A stretch of DNA of 64,000 nucleotides from Estrella lausannensis (GTDB lineage Bacteria > Chlamydiota > Chlamydiia > Chlamydiales > Criblamydiaceae): the NCBI RefSeq assembly GCF_900000175.1, contig NZ_CWGJ01000006.1:156185-220184 (forward strand), in the 5' to 3' direction. A model generated the notes under the pieces. The model made no database searches and had not been told where the DNA came from. It worked only from the letters and a program-made list of their open reading frames with translations. Below, piece after piece: positions 25,841 to 34,879 of the stretch. Both the position numbers and the translations under genes were made by a program. Positions within the stretch are counted from its first letter, which is position 1. Every line of letters begins with the position of its first letter.

Positions 25841-27205
25841 ATGAGCGAAAAGCTCTTCCTTTTTTTTACTTATCAAGGAAGCCTGTTAATCTCTCTTTTA
25901 TTGACCCTCTGCTTTCCCTCGTTTGCGTATGGGGGAAAACTTCAGGTAGCGGTAAACGCGGAATCCGCCATTCTCATCAATGCCGATACGGGCGCCATCC
26001 TCTACGAAAAAAATGCCGACCGTCCGCAATACCCCGCCAGTATCACTAAGATTGCAACCTGTCTTTTCGCCTTGCATGCCTTGGGCAATAAGCTTGAGGA
26101 TGTGGTCAGTGCCGAAAATGATGCAATCGTAACGATCACCAAAGAAGCTAAAAGGCGGTCCGGATACTCTATTCCGGCCTGGTGGCTCGAGGTCAACTCA
26201 TCCCACATCGGCATCAAGAAAGGGGAGGAGATGCGGCTTGAAGATTTGCTCTATGGCATGATGGTCTCCTCTGGAAATGACGCTGCCAACGTTATTGCTC
26301 AATATGTTGGAGGAACAATTCCTTCTTTCCTTGAAGAGATGAATAAATACATTAAAGACTTGGGCTGCAAGACAACAACCTTCTACAACCCGCATGGCCT
26401 GCACCATCCAAAGCATGTGACGACGGCACGTGATATGGCAATTATTACGCGGGAAGCTCTCCAAAAGGAAGAGTTTAAAACCATTGTGAAGACGGTCCGT
26501 TACACAAGGCCTAAAACCAACAAACAGCAACCGACAGTGCTTGTTCAAACGAACAAACTGCTGCGCAAGGGCAAGTTTTTTTATCCTAAAGCGATTGGAG
26601 TGAAAACAGGATATACCTCAGATGCCATGAACACTCTTGTGGCTGCAGCGGAAAATGATGGACGCGTTTTAATTGCTGTACTTTTGAAGACGAAAGAGAG
26701 AGATGATCTTTTCAAAGATGCTAAAAAAATGTTCGAAGTGGCTTTTAGCCAGCCTAAGCTTGAAAAGGTGCTGATCCGCAGCGGGGCACAAAAGCAGAAG
26801 ATAAAAGTTCCGGGGGGAGCAAAGCCTTTGACAGCCCTTGTGGAAAAAGATATCTGCCTGCAGTTTTACCCGGCCGAAGAACCGCGTCTCAAATGCCTTT
26901 TGCATCTGGATGAGAAGTTAAAAGCTCCTATACACAAGGGTGAGTTGATCGGCGAGATCCGGCTCGTCAATGATGAAGAAAGAGTGGTAAAGACCTATCC
27001 TGTGCTCGCGCATGAAGACGTTCCTGAGACCTGGAGCCACTGGCTCAAGGAATCCCTATTCCCCAAGCGCAAAGAGGCTTCTCCGAATGGGGTTAAGCGT
27101 CCTGAGGGCATTGCCCGCTGGAAGACGCTTATTTTATTTGTGGTTTTAGGAGGCGGGCTTTTCGGGTTGCTCTTTTTCTACAAGAAGAAGAGAGCTGTAG
27201 AATAG
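25841..27205 (+). CDS. dacA: D-alanyl-D-alanine carboxypeptidase (penicillin-binding protein)
   Basis: Serine D,D-carboxypeptidase of the DacA/DacF (S11) family, 454 aa, trimming peptidoglycan stem peptides. After a signal sequence (LLISLLLTLCFPSFAYGG) come the three active-site motifs: SITK (catalytic Ser and Lys), SGN, and KTG in GVKTGYTSDAMNT. A beta-rich C-terminal domain follows, then a membrane helix near the end (LILFVVLGGGLFGLLFFYKK) as anchor. ATG 25841 is preferred to 25808 because the signal peptide then starts at MSEKLFLFF. Equivalent to CT551. Its last 60 bp overlap the 3' end of rsmA on the other strand. Confidence 0.95.
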   Translation: MSEKLFLFFTYQGSLLISLLLTLCFPSFAYGGKLQVAVNAESAILINADTGAILYEKNADRPQYPASITKIATCLFALHALGNKLEDVVSAENDAIVTITKEAKRRSGYSIPAWWLEVNSSHIGIKKGEEMRLEDLLYGMMVSSGNDAANVIAQYVGGTIPSFLEEMNKYIKDLGCKTTTFYNPHGLHHPKHVTTARDMAIITREALQKEEFKTIVKTVRYTRPKTNKQQPTVLVQTNKLLRKGKFFYPKAIGVKTGYTSDAMNTLVAAAENDGRVLIAVLLKTKERDDLFKDAKKMFEVAFSQPKLEKVLIRSGAQKQKIKVPGGAKPLTALVEKDICLQFYPAEEPRLKCLLHLDEKLKAPIHKGELIGEIRLVNDEERVVKTYPVLAHEDVPETWSHWLKESLFPKRKEASPNGVKRPEGIARWKTLILFVVLGGGLFGLLFFYKKKRAVE

Positions 27206-28021
27206 AAGAAACTCATCTAACGAGAGCTCTTCCGCTCTTGCACAATCACTAAAGTTCGCTTGTTTTAGAGCTTTTACAACCAAGGCTTTTTCATGCTCCC
27301 GTTCCAGGGCTGACCTTAGGGTCTTTCGCCGTTGGTTGAAGGCAAGCCGAACCAAGTGTAAGAACCTTGTCTGCTGTTCTTCGTCTTGAATCGGTGGGTC
27401 TTTCGGATGGAAGATAACGATCGCGGAATCCACCTTAGGTTGAGGCATAAAGCAGCTTCTTTTGACCTTGAAACCGTAGCGTACATCGGCAAAGAAGGAT
27501 AGGAACACGGTAATTGAGCCGTATTCTTTTGTTTTTGGTTTTCCCGCAAACCGCTGCGCAACTTCTTCTTGTACCATGACGACGATACTGGAAAAAGCCT
27601 TTCCCATCGCCAGCAGCTTCACGATGATCGGTGTTGTGATGTGATAGGGAAGATTGGAAATGACTTTCAGTGGGCCTTCTACGCCCATCTTCTTAATTTC
27701 TGCTGCGATATCCACTTCGAGAATATCTTCGTTGAGGATCGTGAGCCGGCCCTTATCTTGAAAACGCGTCAGCTTGTCGGCAAATCCGCTATCTTTTTCG
27801 ATAGCAAGCACGGAGGCGCCCTTATCCAGCATAGCTTCTGTCAAGACACCCGGTCCTGGTCCGATTTCTACGATGAAGTCACCGGCTTGGACATCGGCTT
27901 CTTCGACTATTTTGCGAATGATATTGCCGTCGATGAGAAAGTTTTGCGAAAGCCCTTTTTTGGGAGCAAGATTTTCTTTGGCGAGAAACGAAAAGAGTTC
28001 GTTCGGTCTGTAAATTGGCAT
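27146..28021 (-). CDS. rsmA: 16S rRNA dimethyladenosine transferase (KsgA)
   Basis: Dimethylates A1518 and A1519 in helix 45 of 16S rRNA, a late step of 30S assembly. 291 aa with the family motifs: PKKGLSQNFLID, VEIGPGPGVLTEAML (S-adenosylmethionine site), VISNLPYHITTPI (the NLPY catalytic motif), and VQEEVAQRFAGKPKTKEYGS. The C-terminus is slightly longer than usual and overlaps dacA tail-to-tail by 60 bp. No clear ribosome binding site is visible before ATG 28021. Confidence 0.95.
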   Translation of the reverse strand: MPIYRPNELFSFLAKENLAPKKGLSQNFLIDGNIIRKIVEEADVQAGDFIVEIGPGPGVLTEAMLDKGASVLAIEKDSGFADKLTRFQDKGRLTILNEDILEVDIAAEIKKMGVEGPLKVISNLPYHITTPIIVKLLAMGKAFSSIVVMVQEEVAQRFAGKPKTKEYGSITVFLSFFADVRYGFKVKRSCFMPQPKVDSAIVIFHPKDPPIQDEEQQTRFLHLVRLAFNQRRKTLRSALEREHEKALVVKALKQANFSDCARAEELSLDEFLLFYSSLLLVEKEQPEKPAS

Positions 28022-28095
28022 CAGTTTATGCTTTTGAAGAGGTTAAGAGGGTGTTACAAGTTAGGATCAGAAGTTTCGTCGCAAAAATTGCCTAT

Positions 28096-28145
28096 AAGGG
28101 ACTGTCCACAAACTGAAATCGTATGCCTTGTTGCTAAATAGGGCT
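28096..28145. repeat. Family B dispersed repeat end
   Basis: AGGGACTGTCCACAAACTGA then AATCGTATGCCTTGTTGCTA, a diverged copy of the 25751 element end. Confidence 0.6.
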
Positions 28146-28355
28146 CTAAGAATCCGTTATGCCGAATTCGGCGATGCTTCCGGTAACAGTTTCACGCAGG
28201 TTTCTTTGCGGTGTCTATAATACATCCATGACTCCCTCTCTGCAAGGTAATTTGATGTTGTTTATTAAAAATTTAAATGCAGAAAATGTTACCATAATAT
28301 CATGGGTAGTTGGTGGTTGTTAAATTTTAGGTCGTGCCAGCAATTAATGAATGGT

Positions 28356-28514
28356 AATACCAAAAGTGTCTCTCGATTTGGCATGAGGGCTTTGAAAAGC
28401 CGCGGGATTGAAAGTTTACAAGTTGCCTTATGTTTCTAATATTTGGTGACTTGTAATCTTTTAATCTTGGGGAGATTTCTCTTTGACCAGAACTAAATTT
28501 CGCGACATTTTCGG
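28356..28514. repeat. Family A dispersed repeat (long form)
   Basis: About 160 bp from ATACCAAAAGTGTCTC to GCGACATTTTCGGT. The interior has TTGAAAGTTTACAAGTTGCC and AATATTTGGTGACTTG, the second also present exactly at 44758-44773. Confidence 0.75.
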
Positions 28515-28571
28515 TGAAATTTGAATTAAATCAACTCTTCCTAACTTGCTGCTTGAATGCGGGAGGTGGAT

Positions 28572-30350
28572 ATGACTACTGGAGATTTGGATCCAGACCA
28601 TGTTGCCTTTAAAATTCAACAACTGGACTCGATTTTAGTTGAATTGTTGAACACCCGACGAGGGAGCGAAGGGCCCCGCCTATTTTTAAAGATAGAAGCG
28701 GAGGAAAGTCGTCTCTCGATGACCCATGACACTGCAGAGGCCAGCAGAATCGCTGACGTTGCCCGGTTAATCCACAGAGCGATCCGATCGGCTGTGCGAG
28801 AGAATGTGGATCAATCGCTTATCGAAGGCTTAAGAGAGCATTTCCGCAGCTGGAAGAGGGAACAGCAAGAGGTGAAATTTCGGGAGTCGGTGGAGGTGAT
28901 TTTCGCCGAGCGCAGGGAAATTGCCATCCTGGTAGATGAGAGAGACTACGGCAAAATCCAAGGTAAAAGCGCCACCTTTCATAAAAGGGAGATGGAACGG
29001 CTACTCTTCACGGATGCCCCTAAATTCAGCGCCCTAGGGGAAATCATTGAATCCGATAAGCTCTGCCAGGCTTTTGATTTTTTGTTTGGCCTGCATTTTG
29101 GCAAAACCACCCATTCGGGCTCTAGAGGAGAGCTTTTAGATGGTGCGGCAAAGAAGCTGGTGTCAGAAGTGTTTTCAAACGTTGTCGCAGAGCTTAAAGA
29201 GGAGTGCGACACCGAAGTGAAAAGCGTGGACGAAGCCTTGAGGCGGTTCGAGAGTGTTTTTTTAGACAAGCTAGCTTTGATCAACAACAAAAGGGAGCTG
29301 CTTGCGCCCGAAGAGTTTAAGTTCCTCGCCAAGGGATTGCTCATCTCCTCTGCTAGCTCCGACGCACCCGAGATTGATTCGACAACAGGAAATTTCGAGG
29401 CTATCGCGCAGCTGGTGAGGCAAGAACGCTGGCGTGAAGGCAAAAAAGAGGTGCGATTTGCCACTCTGGACGTGACGCGGGAAAAAAAAGCCAAAGAGGT
29501 TATCAGGAAAATCATTTCGCATCCCCTTGTACAAACTGATTTACGCGCCTTTTTCACGAGAGGCATCCTCAATCGAGAAGAAGGCTTTGCGATGAAGCGC
29601 GGCAATCAAAGGGGGGAGAGAGACGATACACCCTTTGCCGCTCGAGAGTTCGCGCATCCTATTCAGGAGGCGCCAATTGACACGGAGAGAGTTGCAACTG
29701 ACGCTAAGTTAGCCTCTAAGATTCAAGGGGCAGATCCGGCTCCTTCCATCCAGATGGAAACAGAGACTCATTTCCTTGATTCCTCCCATGAAGTAACAAC
29801 CGCTGCAATCGACCATGGATCGGCAGAGAAGAGAAAATTGGCTCTCGTAGAAGATTTTGACAGACGGTTTGCCCTTTTATTCGGAACGACAAAACACTCG
29901 ATTACCCGGGGAGAGATTTTGGACGCTTCCTCCAAAAAACTGATGTCGCTCGCTTTCGAGTCGGTGGTAACGGAGTTGATGGAAGAGCGAAAGGGGATTT
30001 ATCGTGACGATCCGCAGTTTTGGGACGGGATCGCGCAAAAGGTTTTGAAAAAGTTGCTGGAGATGAATAAAAAGAAGCTGCTTGTCGATCCCGCAGGTTT
30101 CGAGCGGGTGTCAAAAGGCCTTTCCCGCTCTCTTTCCAGCAATGATGCTCCTGAAATCGACCACTCCACAGGTACGTTCGGCGAACTCTTCAGGTCGTTC
30201 AAGAGTGGAAAGTGGACGAATGGGGAAAAAGTGCTTTTGTACTCCACCATGGACTTTAAGCGCCTAAAGAGAGCCATTTTTGCCATTAATCAAATTCTCT
30301 CCGATCCCGAGTTTAAGCGTTTTTTTCTTTTGAATTTAGGTTGGAAATGA
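28572..30350 (+). CDS. Unknown protein with an internal domain duplication, 592 aa
   Basis: I do not recognise this protein. It is soluble and mainly helical, with two diverged copies of a domain of about 160 residues: copy 1 about 168-331 (FDFLFGLHFGKTTHSGSRGE...SSDAPEIDSTTGNF) and copy 2 about 429-589 (FDRRFALLFGTTKHSITRGE...SSNDAPEIDHSTGTF). The shared blocks FG-TT-HS--RGE-LD and S-DAPEID--TG-F are unmistakable. A helical N-terminal part and a low-complexity linker (about 340-425) separate or precede them. ATG 28572 is used, because GGGAGGTG lies just ahead; an ATG at 28557 is in frame. It stands alone among repeats and could be a lineage-specific effector. Confidence 0.7.
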   Translation: MTTGDLDPDHVAFKIQQLDSILVELLNTRRGSEGPRLFLKIEAEESRLSMTHDTAEASRIADVARLIHRAIRSAVRENVDQSLIEGLREHFRSWKREQQEVKFRESVEVIFAERREIAILVDERDYGKIQGKSATFHKREMERLLFTDAPKFSALGEIIESDKLCQAFDFLFGLHFGKTTHSGSRGELLDGAAKKLVSEVFSNVVAELKEECDTEVKSVDEALRRFESVFLDKLALINNKRELLAPEEFKFLAKGLLISSASSDAPEIDSTTGNFEAIAQLVRQERWREGKKEVRFATLDVTREKKAKEVIRKIISHPLVQTDLRAFFTRGILNREEGFAMKRGNQRGERDDTPFAAREFAHPIQEAPIDTERVATDAKLASKIQGADPAPSIQMETETHFLDSSHEVTTAAIDHGSAEKRKLALVEDFDRRFALLFGTTKHSITRGEILDASSKKLMSLAFESVVTELMEERKGIYRDDPQFWDGIAQKVLKKLLEMNKKKLLVDPAGFERVSKGLSRSLSSNDAPEIDHSTGTFGELFRSFKSGKWTNGEKVLLYSTMDFKRLKRAIFAINQILSDPEFKRFFLLNLGWK

Positions 30351-30555
30351 GGGGGATACATGCCAAACCAAGCCGTTGGCATAGAAGCCTCCCTTCTCAG
30401 GGGTATTATCGAAGATCTTTTATGGATTTGCCGGTCCACAAGGGCGCCTTTTGGAGTGCTGTGTAGACCTCTCCAATCACAGGGGCAATCTCCCAAACGA
30501 CTGTGCTAGCACCGAAACCTGTGTTTTCAGTTTAGTACAGGCTCTAATATGACAG
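30351..30555. other. Gap between convergent genes
   Basis: No gene or repeat is recognised in about 200 bp. Confidence 0.4.
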
Positions 30556-30580
30556 GCATATCTCTTATTTCGAGATATGC
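30556..30580 (-). terminator. Hairpin overlapping the stop of the macrodomain-like gene
   Basis: GCATATCTC and GAGATATGC form a 9-bp stem around TTATTTC, spanning the stop codon of the reverse-strand gene; no clear T run follows. Confidence 0.4.
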
Positions 30581-32211
30581 GGTATGACCACTTGCTGGAA
30601 ATAGCTTCTTCTAGTCTCGCCGCTCGGTCCCACCTGCTCATTTAATACTTCAGCTAAGATTTTATCGAAGTCTTTGTTGATGTTGGTCGGGCCTTGCTTC
30701 CATTTATCAGGAGCGTAGATACCGCAACTTAAACGCCCCACAATCGCATGAGTGTTACCTTCTGCGACCATCGCATCGAGTGATGAGCGCAGCTTCGTTT
30801 TGACACATTCACGAAAGAACTGATAATCGTTCGAAGCTTTTTCATTCATGGTGCGCTGCATGGTTCCCGTAGGGGTTCCGATTGATGGATTGGCATTGAT
30901 GGAGTCGGCAAAGATGAGTGTGACTTCGTTTTTTTGGCCGGGAATCAGTGTTTTATTGGTTCCGGTTCCAGTGGTAACTCCCAACTGACATTTGTTGAGG
31001 GCGTATGCTTGATTATAAGCTGATGCATCCGTAGCATGCCTGAAATCGATTCCTTGATGCGTCATCGTGGAATGACCCGTCGGACCGTCAACCATTCCCC
31101 AGACGCCTTTGAAGGAAGCATCGATAAATTGCTTGTGCTTTGACTTGTCGTTGCCGAATTGCGTCATCAAGACATTGGCAATGATGGATTCCTCTTGTGT
31201 TTTCGCGTTCAACGTTTTTATGTCACCATGCCCATCCGCTCCGACCTGGCCGCAGGGGAGTCCACTGTTGGCGCAGATCATCACGCCGCACCTGGCGTTA
31301 GGACTGAGTTGCTGTATCTTGTTGACCACATTCCCGGCTCCTCCAGGATCGGACATGGTTTCAAACAAGGGGTGTGTTGAAGGATAGGTAGGGGCATTTT
31401 GATAGATTTGAGCTCGTGATAAGTCTGTCGGGGCGTAGATCTTAGCTTTTTGAGATTGGGCTGTATTGGCCTGCTGCGCTTGTGGTGCGATGATGCCTTG
31501 AAGAGGTGCAAGCGGTGGAGCGCTTTCTGCCATTTTCACAAGGTAGGCGACAGTTTGGAATCCAGAGCCTGCCAGAGACTTTAATTGACCGCTTTGCTGT
31601 AGTCCCTGGAGGCGATTTTTGAAATCTTCTAGAGATGACGACTGACTGTATGCATGCTTTATCAGGTTCGGGATATAGCTTTTATCGCCGGTTTGCGTCG
31701 TATAGTTCTTTGGGTAGTTTGAGGCGGCTCGATCGAGCGAGGTGAAGAACTGCTTCTGATTATTTTCAGCCTCCTTTGTGGAGGCCTGATTGCTTTTAAG
31801 AGTGTCAGCAGCGTTTTGTGGCGGACTCTCCTCTTTGATCACGAGGGGAAGAGGAGGGGGACTTGCTTTTTTGGCCACGGGCAGAGGATTGCCCTTTTCA
31901 TTGATATGAGGAAACACCTCTTCGACCACTCTCAGTACTTGCCTGCCGGTAAAGAGTTGCCTGACACTTTTAGAGAAAAGGGGAGCGAGCCCCAGTGACC
32001 CGATCGTGCAAAGAAGGCCCAGTACAATTCCGCCCATCGTCTGGTGGCGTCTTTCCATTTTGGCGACAACTTTGTAGGAGTGGCCGTTGATCTGGTAGGT
32101 TTTATTGGGATTTTTTTCAGAAACCTTGCGCCATCCTTCCTTATTATCTGAGGGGGCAGAAGCCATATCTACGAACTGCCTCTGATCCCAATTGGTTGAC
32201 TGTATTTTCAT
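30565..32211 (-). CDS. Candidate effector with a PARG/macrodomain-like C-terminus
   Basis: 548 aa. Near the N-terminus a hydrophobic hairpin (about 59-80, GGIVLGLLCTIGSLGLAPLF) is followed by a Pro/Lys/Gln-rich linker and a helical region to about 250. From about 300 to 530 the pattern resembles bacterial-type poly(ADP-ribose) glycohydrolases (TIGR02452/DUF2263): NAKTQEESIIANVL in place of the catalytic G-x-QEE segment, then VTLIFADSINAN, a helix, and HAIVGRLSCGIYAP, matching the LVLGAWGCGvF strand. The usual Gly-Gly-Gly before QEE is not evident, so activity is uncertain. Its layout is like the macrodomain protein at 35168. GAGG precedes the ATG. Host-directed ADP-ribose removal is inference. 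Confidence 0.55.
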   Translation of the reverse strand: MKIQSTNWDQRQFVDMASAPSDNKEGWRKVSEKNPNKTYQINGHSYKVVAKMERRHQTMGGIVLGLLCTIGSLGLAPLFSKSVRQLFTGRQVLRVVEEVFPHINEKGNPLPVAKKASPPPLPLVIKEESPPQNAADTLKSNQASTKEAENNQKQFFTSLDRAASNYPKNYTTQTGDKSYIPNLIKHAYSQSSSLEDFKNRLQGLQQSGQLKSLAGSGFQTVAYLVKMAESAPPLAPLQGIIAPQAQQANTAQSQKAKIYAPTDLSRAQIYQNAPTYPSTHPLFETMSDPGGAGNVVNKIQQLSPNARCGVMICANSGLPCGQVGADGHGDIKTLNAKTQEESIIANVLMTQFGNDKSKHKQFIDASFKGVWGMVDGPTGHSTMTHQGIDFRHATDASAYNQAYALNKCQLGVTTGTGTNKTLIPGQKNEVTLIFADSINANPSIGTPTGTMQRTMNEKASNDYQFFRECVKTKLRSSLDAMVAEGNTHAIVGRLSCGIYAPDKWKQGPTNINKDFDKILAEVLNEQVGPSGETRRSYFQQVVIPHISK

Positions 32212-32386
32212 ATCACGACCTCATTTAAAGGGATGTACACTCTGATTTTTCTAATTATAACACTGAAATTAATAAATTGTTTTAAAAAATAAAGTTTTAC
32301 TAGGTTTTATTCTTCTGATATTTAAACAAATGTTTGTTAATTTTGTTTAAATTTTTTGTCTGAGGTGTGGAAGGGAATGAGGAGTA
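32212..32386. other. A/T-rich promoter region of the PARG-like gene
   Basis: Strongly A/T-rich, no gene; presumably holds the promoter for the reverse-strand gene ending at 30565. Confidence 0.4.
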
Positions 32387-32419
32387 ACTTGCCCAAATCT
32401 TTTTCCGATTTGGGCAAGT
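32387..32419 (-). terminator. 13-bp perfect hairpin after the SurA-like gene
   Basis: ACTTGCCCAAATC at 32387-32399 pairs with GATTTGGGCAAGT at 32407-32419 across a 7-nt loop, just beyond the reverse-strand stop at 32431. No T run follows on that strand. Confidence 0.65.
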
Positions 32420-32430
32420 CGGGAAGGGGG

Positions 32431-33498
32431 TTATTTCAGCGAAAAAGGTTCAAATTGCGGAGGGATAGCTGCATCAATTTCGTCCAGATCAATATGAAAG
32501 TGTTCTCGCATTTTTTGGAGATATTCGTCGGTTTCTTTGCGATACGAGCCGCTCATCAGCTCATCTTTAATCTTGGATTCCACTTCCCTGAAGGGAACCA
32601 CTCCGCCGCCTTTTTTTTCCTTCAGGTAGAAAATACGGACAACTTTGGCATTGTCTTGCTTGGACGTTTGAATTTTGGGTGTGCTGAACTCACCGGCTTG
32701 AAGAGGGTCTAACGCTTCTTTGTAAGTGGGAGAGATGTCCTTATCGGTGTGCGTCATTTCTTGGGACACTGTGATTTTTCCGGCAGGACTTAGCATTCCT
32801 GTAGCCGATACCAGCGAGGCGATCTCGGCCACGGGCTTTTTCTCATCTTTAAGAAAGGCGAGTGCCTTATTGGAAGCCTCCATAGCGTGGGCTTCGCTTG
32901 GATCGCGGATGGTGATGACCGAATAGGTGTACTGAGGCGCTATCGGATTTTTTTTGGCATACTCTTCATAAGCCAGTTTAATGACTTGCGGAGTTACGTT
33001 GCGGGATGCTTTCGTTCCGACACGTGCCTGAAGCATACGGCGGATGACGATTTCGTCGCGCAAGATCGACTCGGCGTCTTCGAAGCTCATGCTCAATTTG
33101 TCTAAGTTGGCATGGATGTTGGGACCAAAAACGGATTCCATCTCCTGGCGGATATCTCCGGTGCTAACTGAAAAACCTACCTCCTTAGCGTCGAGCATAA
33201 TCAGCTCTTTGTCGATCAGCTCGTAAAGAGTGGCTTTCCAGCTCATTTTATAGAATTGATAGCGCGCTTCGATAGAGGAGGCGTATTGTGGATACTGACG
33301 ATAGAAGAGAACATCCATTTTCTTCATGAGATCGTAGACAGAGATCGCTTTACCGCTGACGTTGGCAAGTATCCTGTTGTTGACTTCGATATGCGTGGCC
33401 GGTTTTGATACCATTAAGGGGGAGCCCTCTTTGGAGAACGCCAGCGCGGGAAATAGGGTTGCCAGTGCGCAAGCAGCTGATAATAAAACCTTTCTCAT
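32431..33498 (-). CDS. SurA-like periplasmic chaperone / PpiC-type isomerase
   Basis: 355 aa with a signal peptide (MRKVLLSAACALATLFPALA). The N-terminal part is the SurA chaperone module: ANVSGKAISVYDLMKKMDVL, a helical core with ELIDKELIMLDAKEVGFSVS, and IRQEMESVFGPN. A single parvulin-type stretch follows (YSVITIRDPSEAHAMEASNK, GEFSTPKIQTS, VVRIFYLKEKKGGG), with a closing helix. It should help outer-membrane proteins cross the periplasm. AAGGAATC precedes the ATG. I recall a SurA-like gene next to ksgA in Chlamydia (CT355), which fits, though genes are inserted between them here. Confidence 0.75.
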   Translation of the reverse strand: MRKVLLSAACALATLFPALAFSKEGSPLMVSKPATHIEVNNRILANVSGKAISVYDLMKKMDVLFYRQYPQYASSIEARYQFYKMSWKATLYELIDKELIMLDAKEVGFSVSTGDIRQEMESVFGPNIHANLDKLSMSFEDAESILRDEIVIRRMLQARVGTKASRNVTPQVIKLAYEEYAKKNPIAPQYTYSVITIRDPSEAHAMEASNKALAFLKDEKKPVAEIASLVSATGMLSPAGKITVSQEMTHTDKDISPTYKEALDPLQAGEFSTPKIQTSKQDNAKVVRIFYLKEKKGGGVVPFREVESKIKDELMSGSYRKETDEYLQKMREHFHIDLDEIDAAIPPQFEPFSLK

Positions 33499-33572
33499 GG
33501 GATGATTCCTTAGTTTATAGAGGCCGATTATAGTATCCCTATCTTTTCTTTACAAAGCGGGTTTTAGTCTCC

Positions 33573-33610
33573 AGTGAAAAAATAGGCTTGAAGCGACATG
33601 CGCTTCAAGC
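33573..33610 (-). terminator. Intrinsic terminator of the rRNA methyltransferase gene
   Basis: GCTTGAAGCG and CGCTTCAAGC form a 10-bp stem with a 5-nt loop (33586-33610). On the reverse strand CTATTTTTTC follows. Confidence 0.85.
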
Positions 33611-33616
33611 ATTCTG

Positions 33617-34879
33617 CTAGGACTTGGTAGCGGGGCCTGTTCTTTTAAATACAGCTGCAAAGAAGCCATCCATCCCACCGCTTTCCGGAAGAGAGATGAA
33701 AAAGGACTCTGCCAGCTTGACAGGGTATTTTGCCAGGAAATGCTCAACTTGCTTCTCGTTTTCCTGATCGAGTATACTGCACGTGGCGTAGACGATATAA
33801 CCGCCTTCTTTGACAAAGCTTAAGGCTGATTCAAAAATGGTGCGTTGCTCACCGCGCAGTCTGTCGATAAGCGCTTGGTCAATTTTCCATTTCATGTCGG
33901 GATTACGTCTCAGCGTGCCAGTGCCTGAGCAGGGGGCATCGACCAGCACCCAATCCATTTTCTTTTTGAGCTTGGAAAGTTTGGGGTCTTCCGCCTGGAT
34001 GATTTGGGCGTTTTGTACGCCGGCTCGGCGCAGCCTCAGCTTCGCTTCGCTCAAAGCGGAAGGCCTGACATCATGCAGGTAGACTTGTCCTTTGTTTTGC
34101 ATTCTGGCTGCAATCAAGAGGGTTTTTCCTCCGGAACCGGCGCAGTAGTCCAGCACAGAGTCCCCTTCTTTAGCTCGTACCAGTTCGGCAGCGATCTGGC
34201 TAGCTTCATCCTGCACTTCGAAAAGGCCCGCTTTAAACTCGGGCAGAGAGAAAAGATCAATCCTTTTAGCTAAGACGATGCCTAAAGGTGATTTTGATGT
34301 AGGTTCTGCGTGCACATGCTCCTGAATTTTTTTCAGCAGCCCTTCCCTTTCGATGCGGAGGGGGTTGGCTCGGATTGTTGTCGGCGCTTCTTCATTTAGC
34401 ACAGAGGCGATGGAAAAGGCTTTTTCCTCTCCATATTGCTTTTTGAGCAAGTCAAAGAAGAACTCCGGCATGCATGCCCTGACATGCAGGGGTATGTCCT
34501 GATCGCTTTTAAGGGCTCCTAAGTCTTCTCTGAAAAAGAGGCGTAGCCTGTCTACCCAAGAGGGGGTTTCATCAAGCAGGTAGTCGATCAGGCTGAGGTG
34601 GCGAATGAGGGAGTAAACAGTATTGGCGATGAAGGCGCGGTCTTTGGAGCCTACAGATTTGTTCATCTTAAAGTGGTCGCGCAGCACCTTATCCATGGGG
34701 ATCCCTTTCAGTTCATAGGTCGAAAGAATGTGCTGCATGTGCTGCATTCTGAAAGGATTTAAACCGGGTGTCTCCTCTTCGATGATCTCATCGTCGGTGG
34801 ATTCGTGATAGAAAGAATTTTGGGGGGGTCTTTCAGCCCGTTTTTTATGATGATGGCGGTGAGGCAAGCGTCTTTTCAT
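33617..34879 (-). CDS. RsmB/NOL1/NOP2/Sun-family rRNA (cytosine-5) methyltransferase
   Basis: 420 aa. After a basic, His-rich start comes a NusB-like helical domain (MQHILSTYELKG, DRAFIANTVYSLIRHLSLIDYL), then the methyltransferase fold: LDYCAGSGGKTLLIAA binds S-adenosylmethionine, DAPCSGTGTLRRNPDMKW is motif IV with the catalytic-release Cys, and YATCSILDQENEKQV is motif VI with the nucleophilic Cys. This is RsmB-like (16S m5C967), although I cannot exclude another NOL1/NOP2/Sun member. An intrinsic terminator follows on its strand. Confidence 0.88.
   Translation of the reverse strand: MKRRLPHRHHHKKRAERPPQNSFYHESTDDEIIEEETPGLNPFRMQHMQHILSTYELKGIPMDKVLRDHFKMNKSVGSKDRAFIANTVYSLIRHLSLIDYLLDETPSWVDRLRLFFREDLGALKSDQDIPLHVRACMPEFFFDLLKKQYGEEKAFSIASVLNEEAPTTIRANPLRIEREGLLKKIQEHVHAEPTSKSPLGIVLAKRIDLFSLPEFKAGLFEVQDEASQIAAELVRAKEGDSVLDYCAGSGGKTLLIAARMQNKGQVYLHDVRPSALSEAKLRLRRAGVQNAQIIQAEDPKLSKLKKKMDWVLVDAPCSGTGTLRRNPDMKWKIDQALIDRLRGEQRTIFESALSFVKEGGYIVYATCSILDQENEKQVEHFLAKYPVKLAESFFISLPESGGMDGFFAAVFKRTGPATKS

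Noticed and set aside
28979..29605. 208-codon reverse frame opposite the duplicated-domain gene
   Set aside because: Ser/Leu-rich shadow of a Glu/Lys-rich sense protein, no start signal; the sense frame shows an internal domain repeat.
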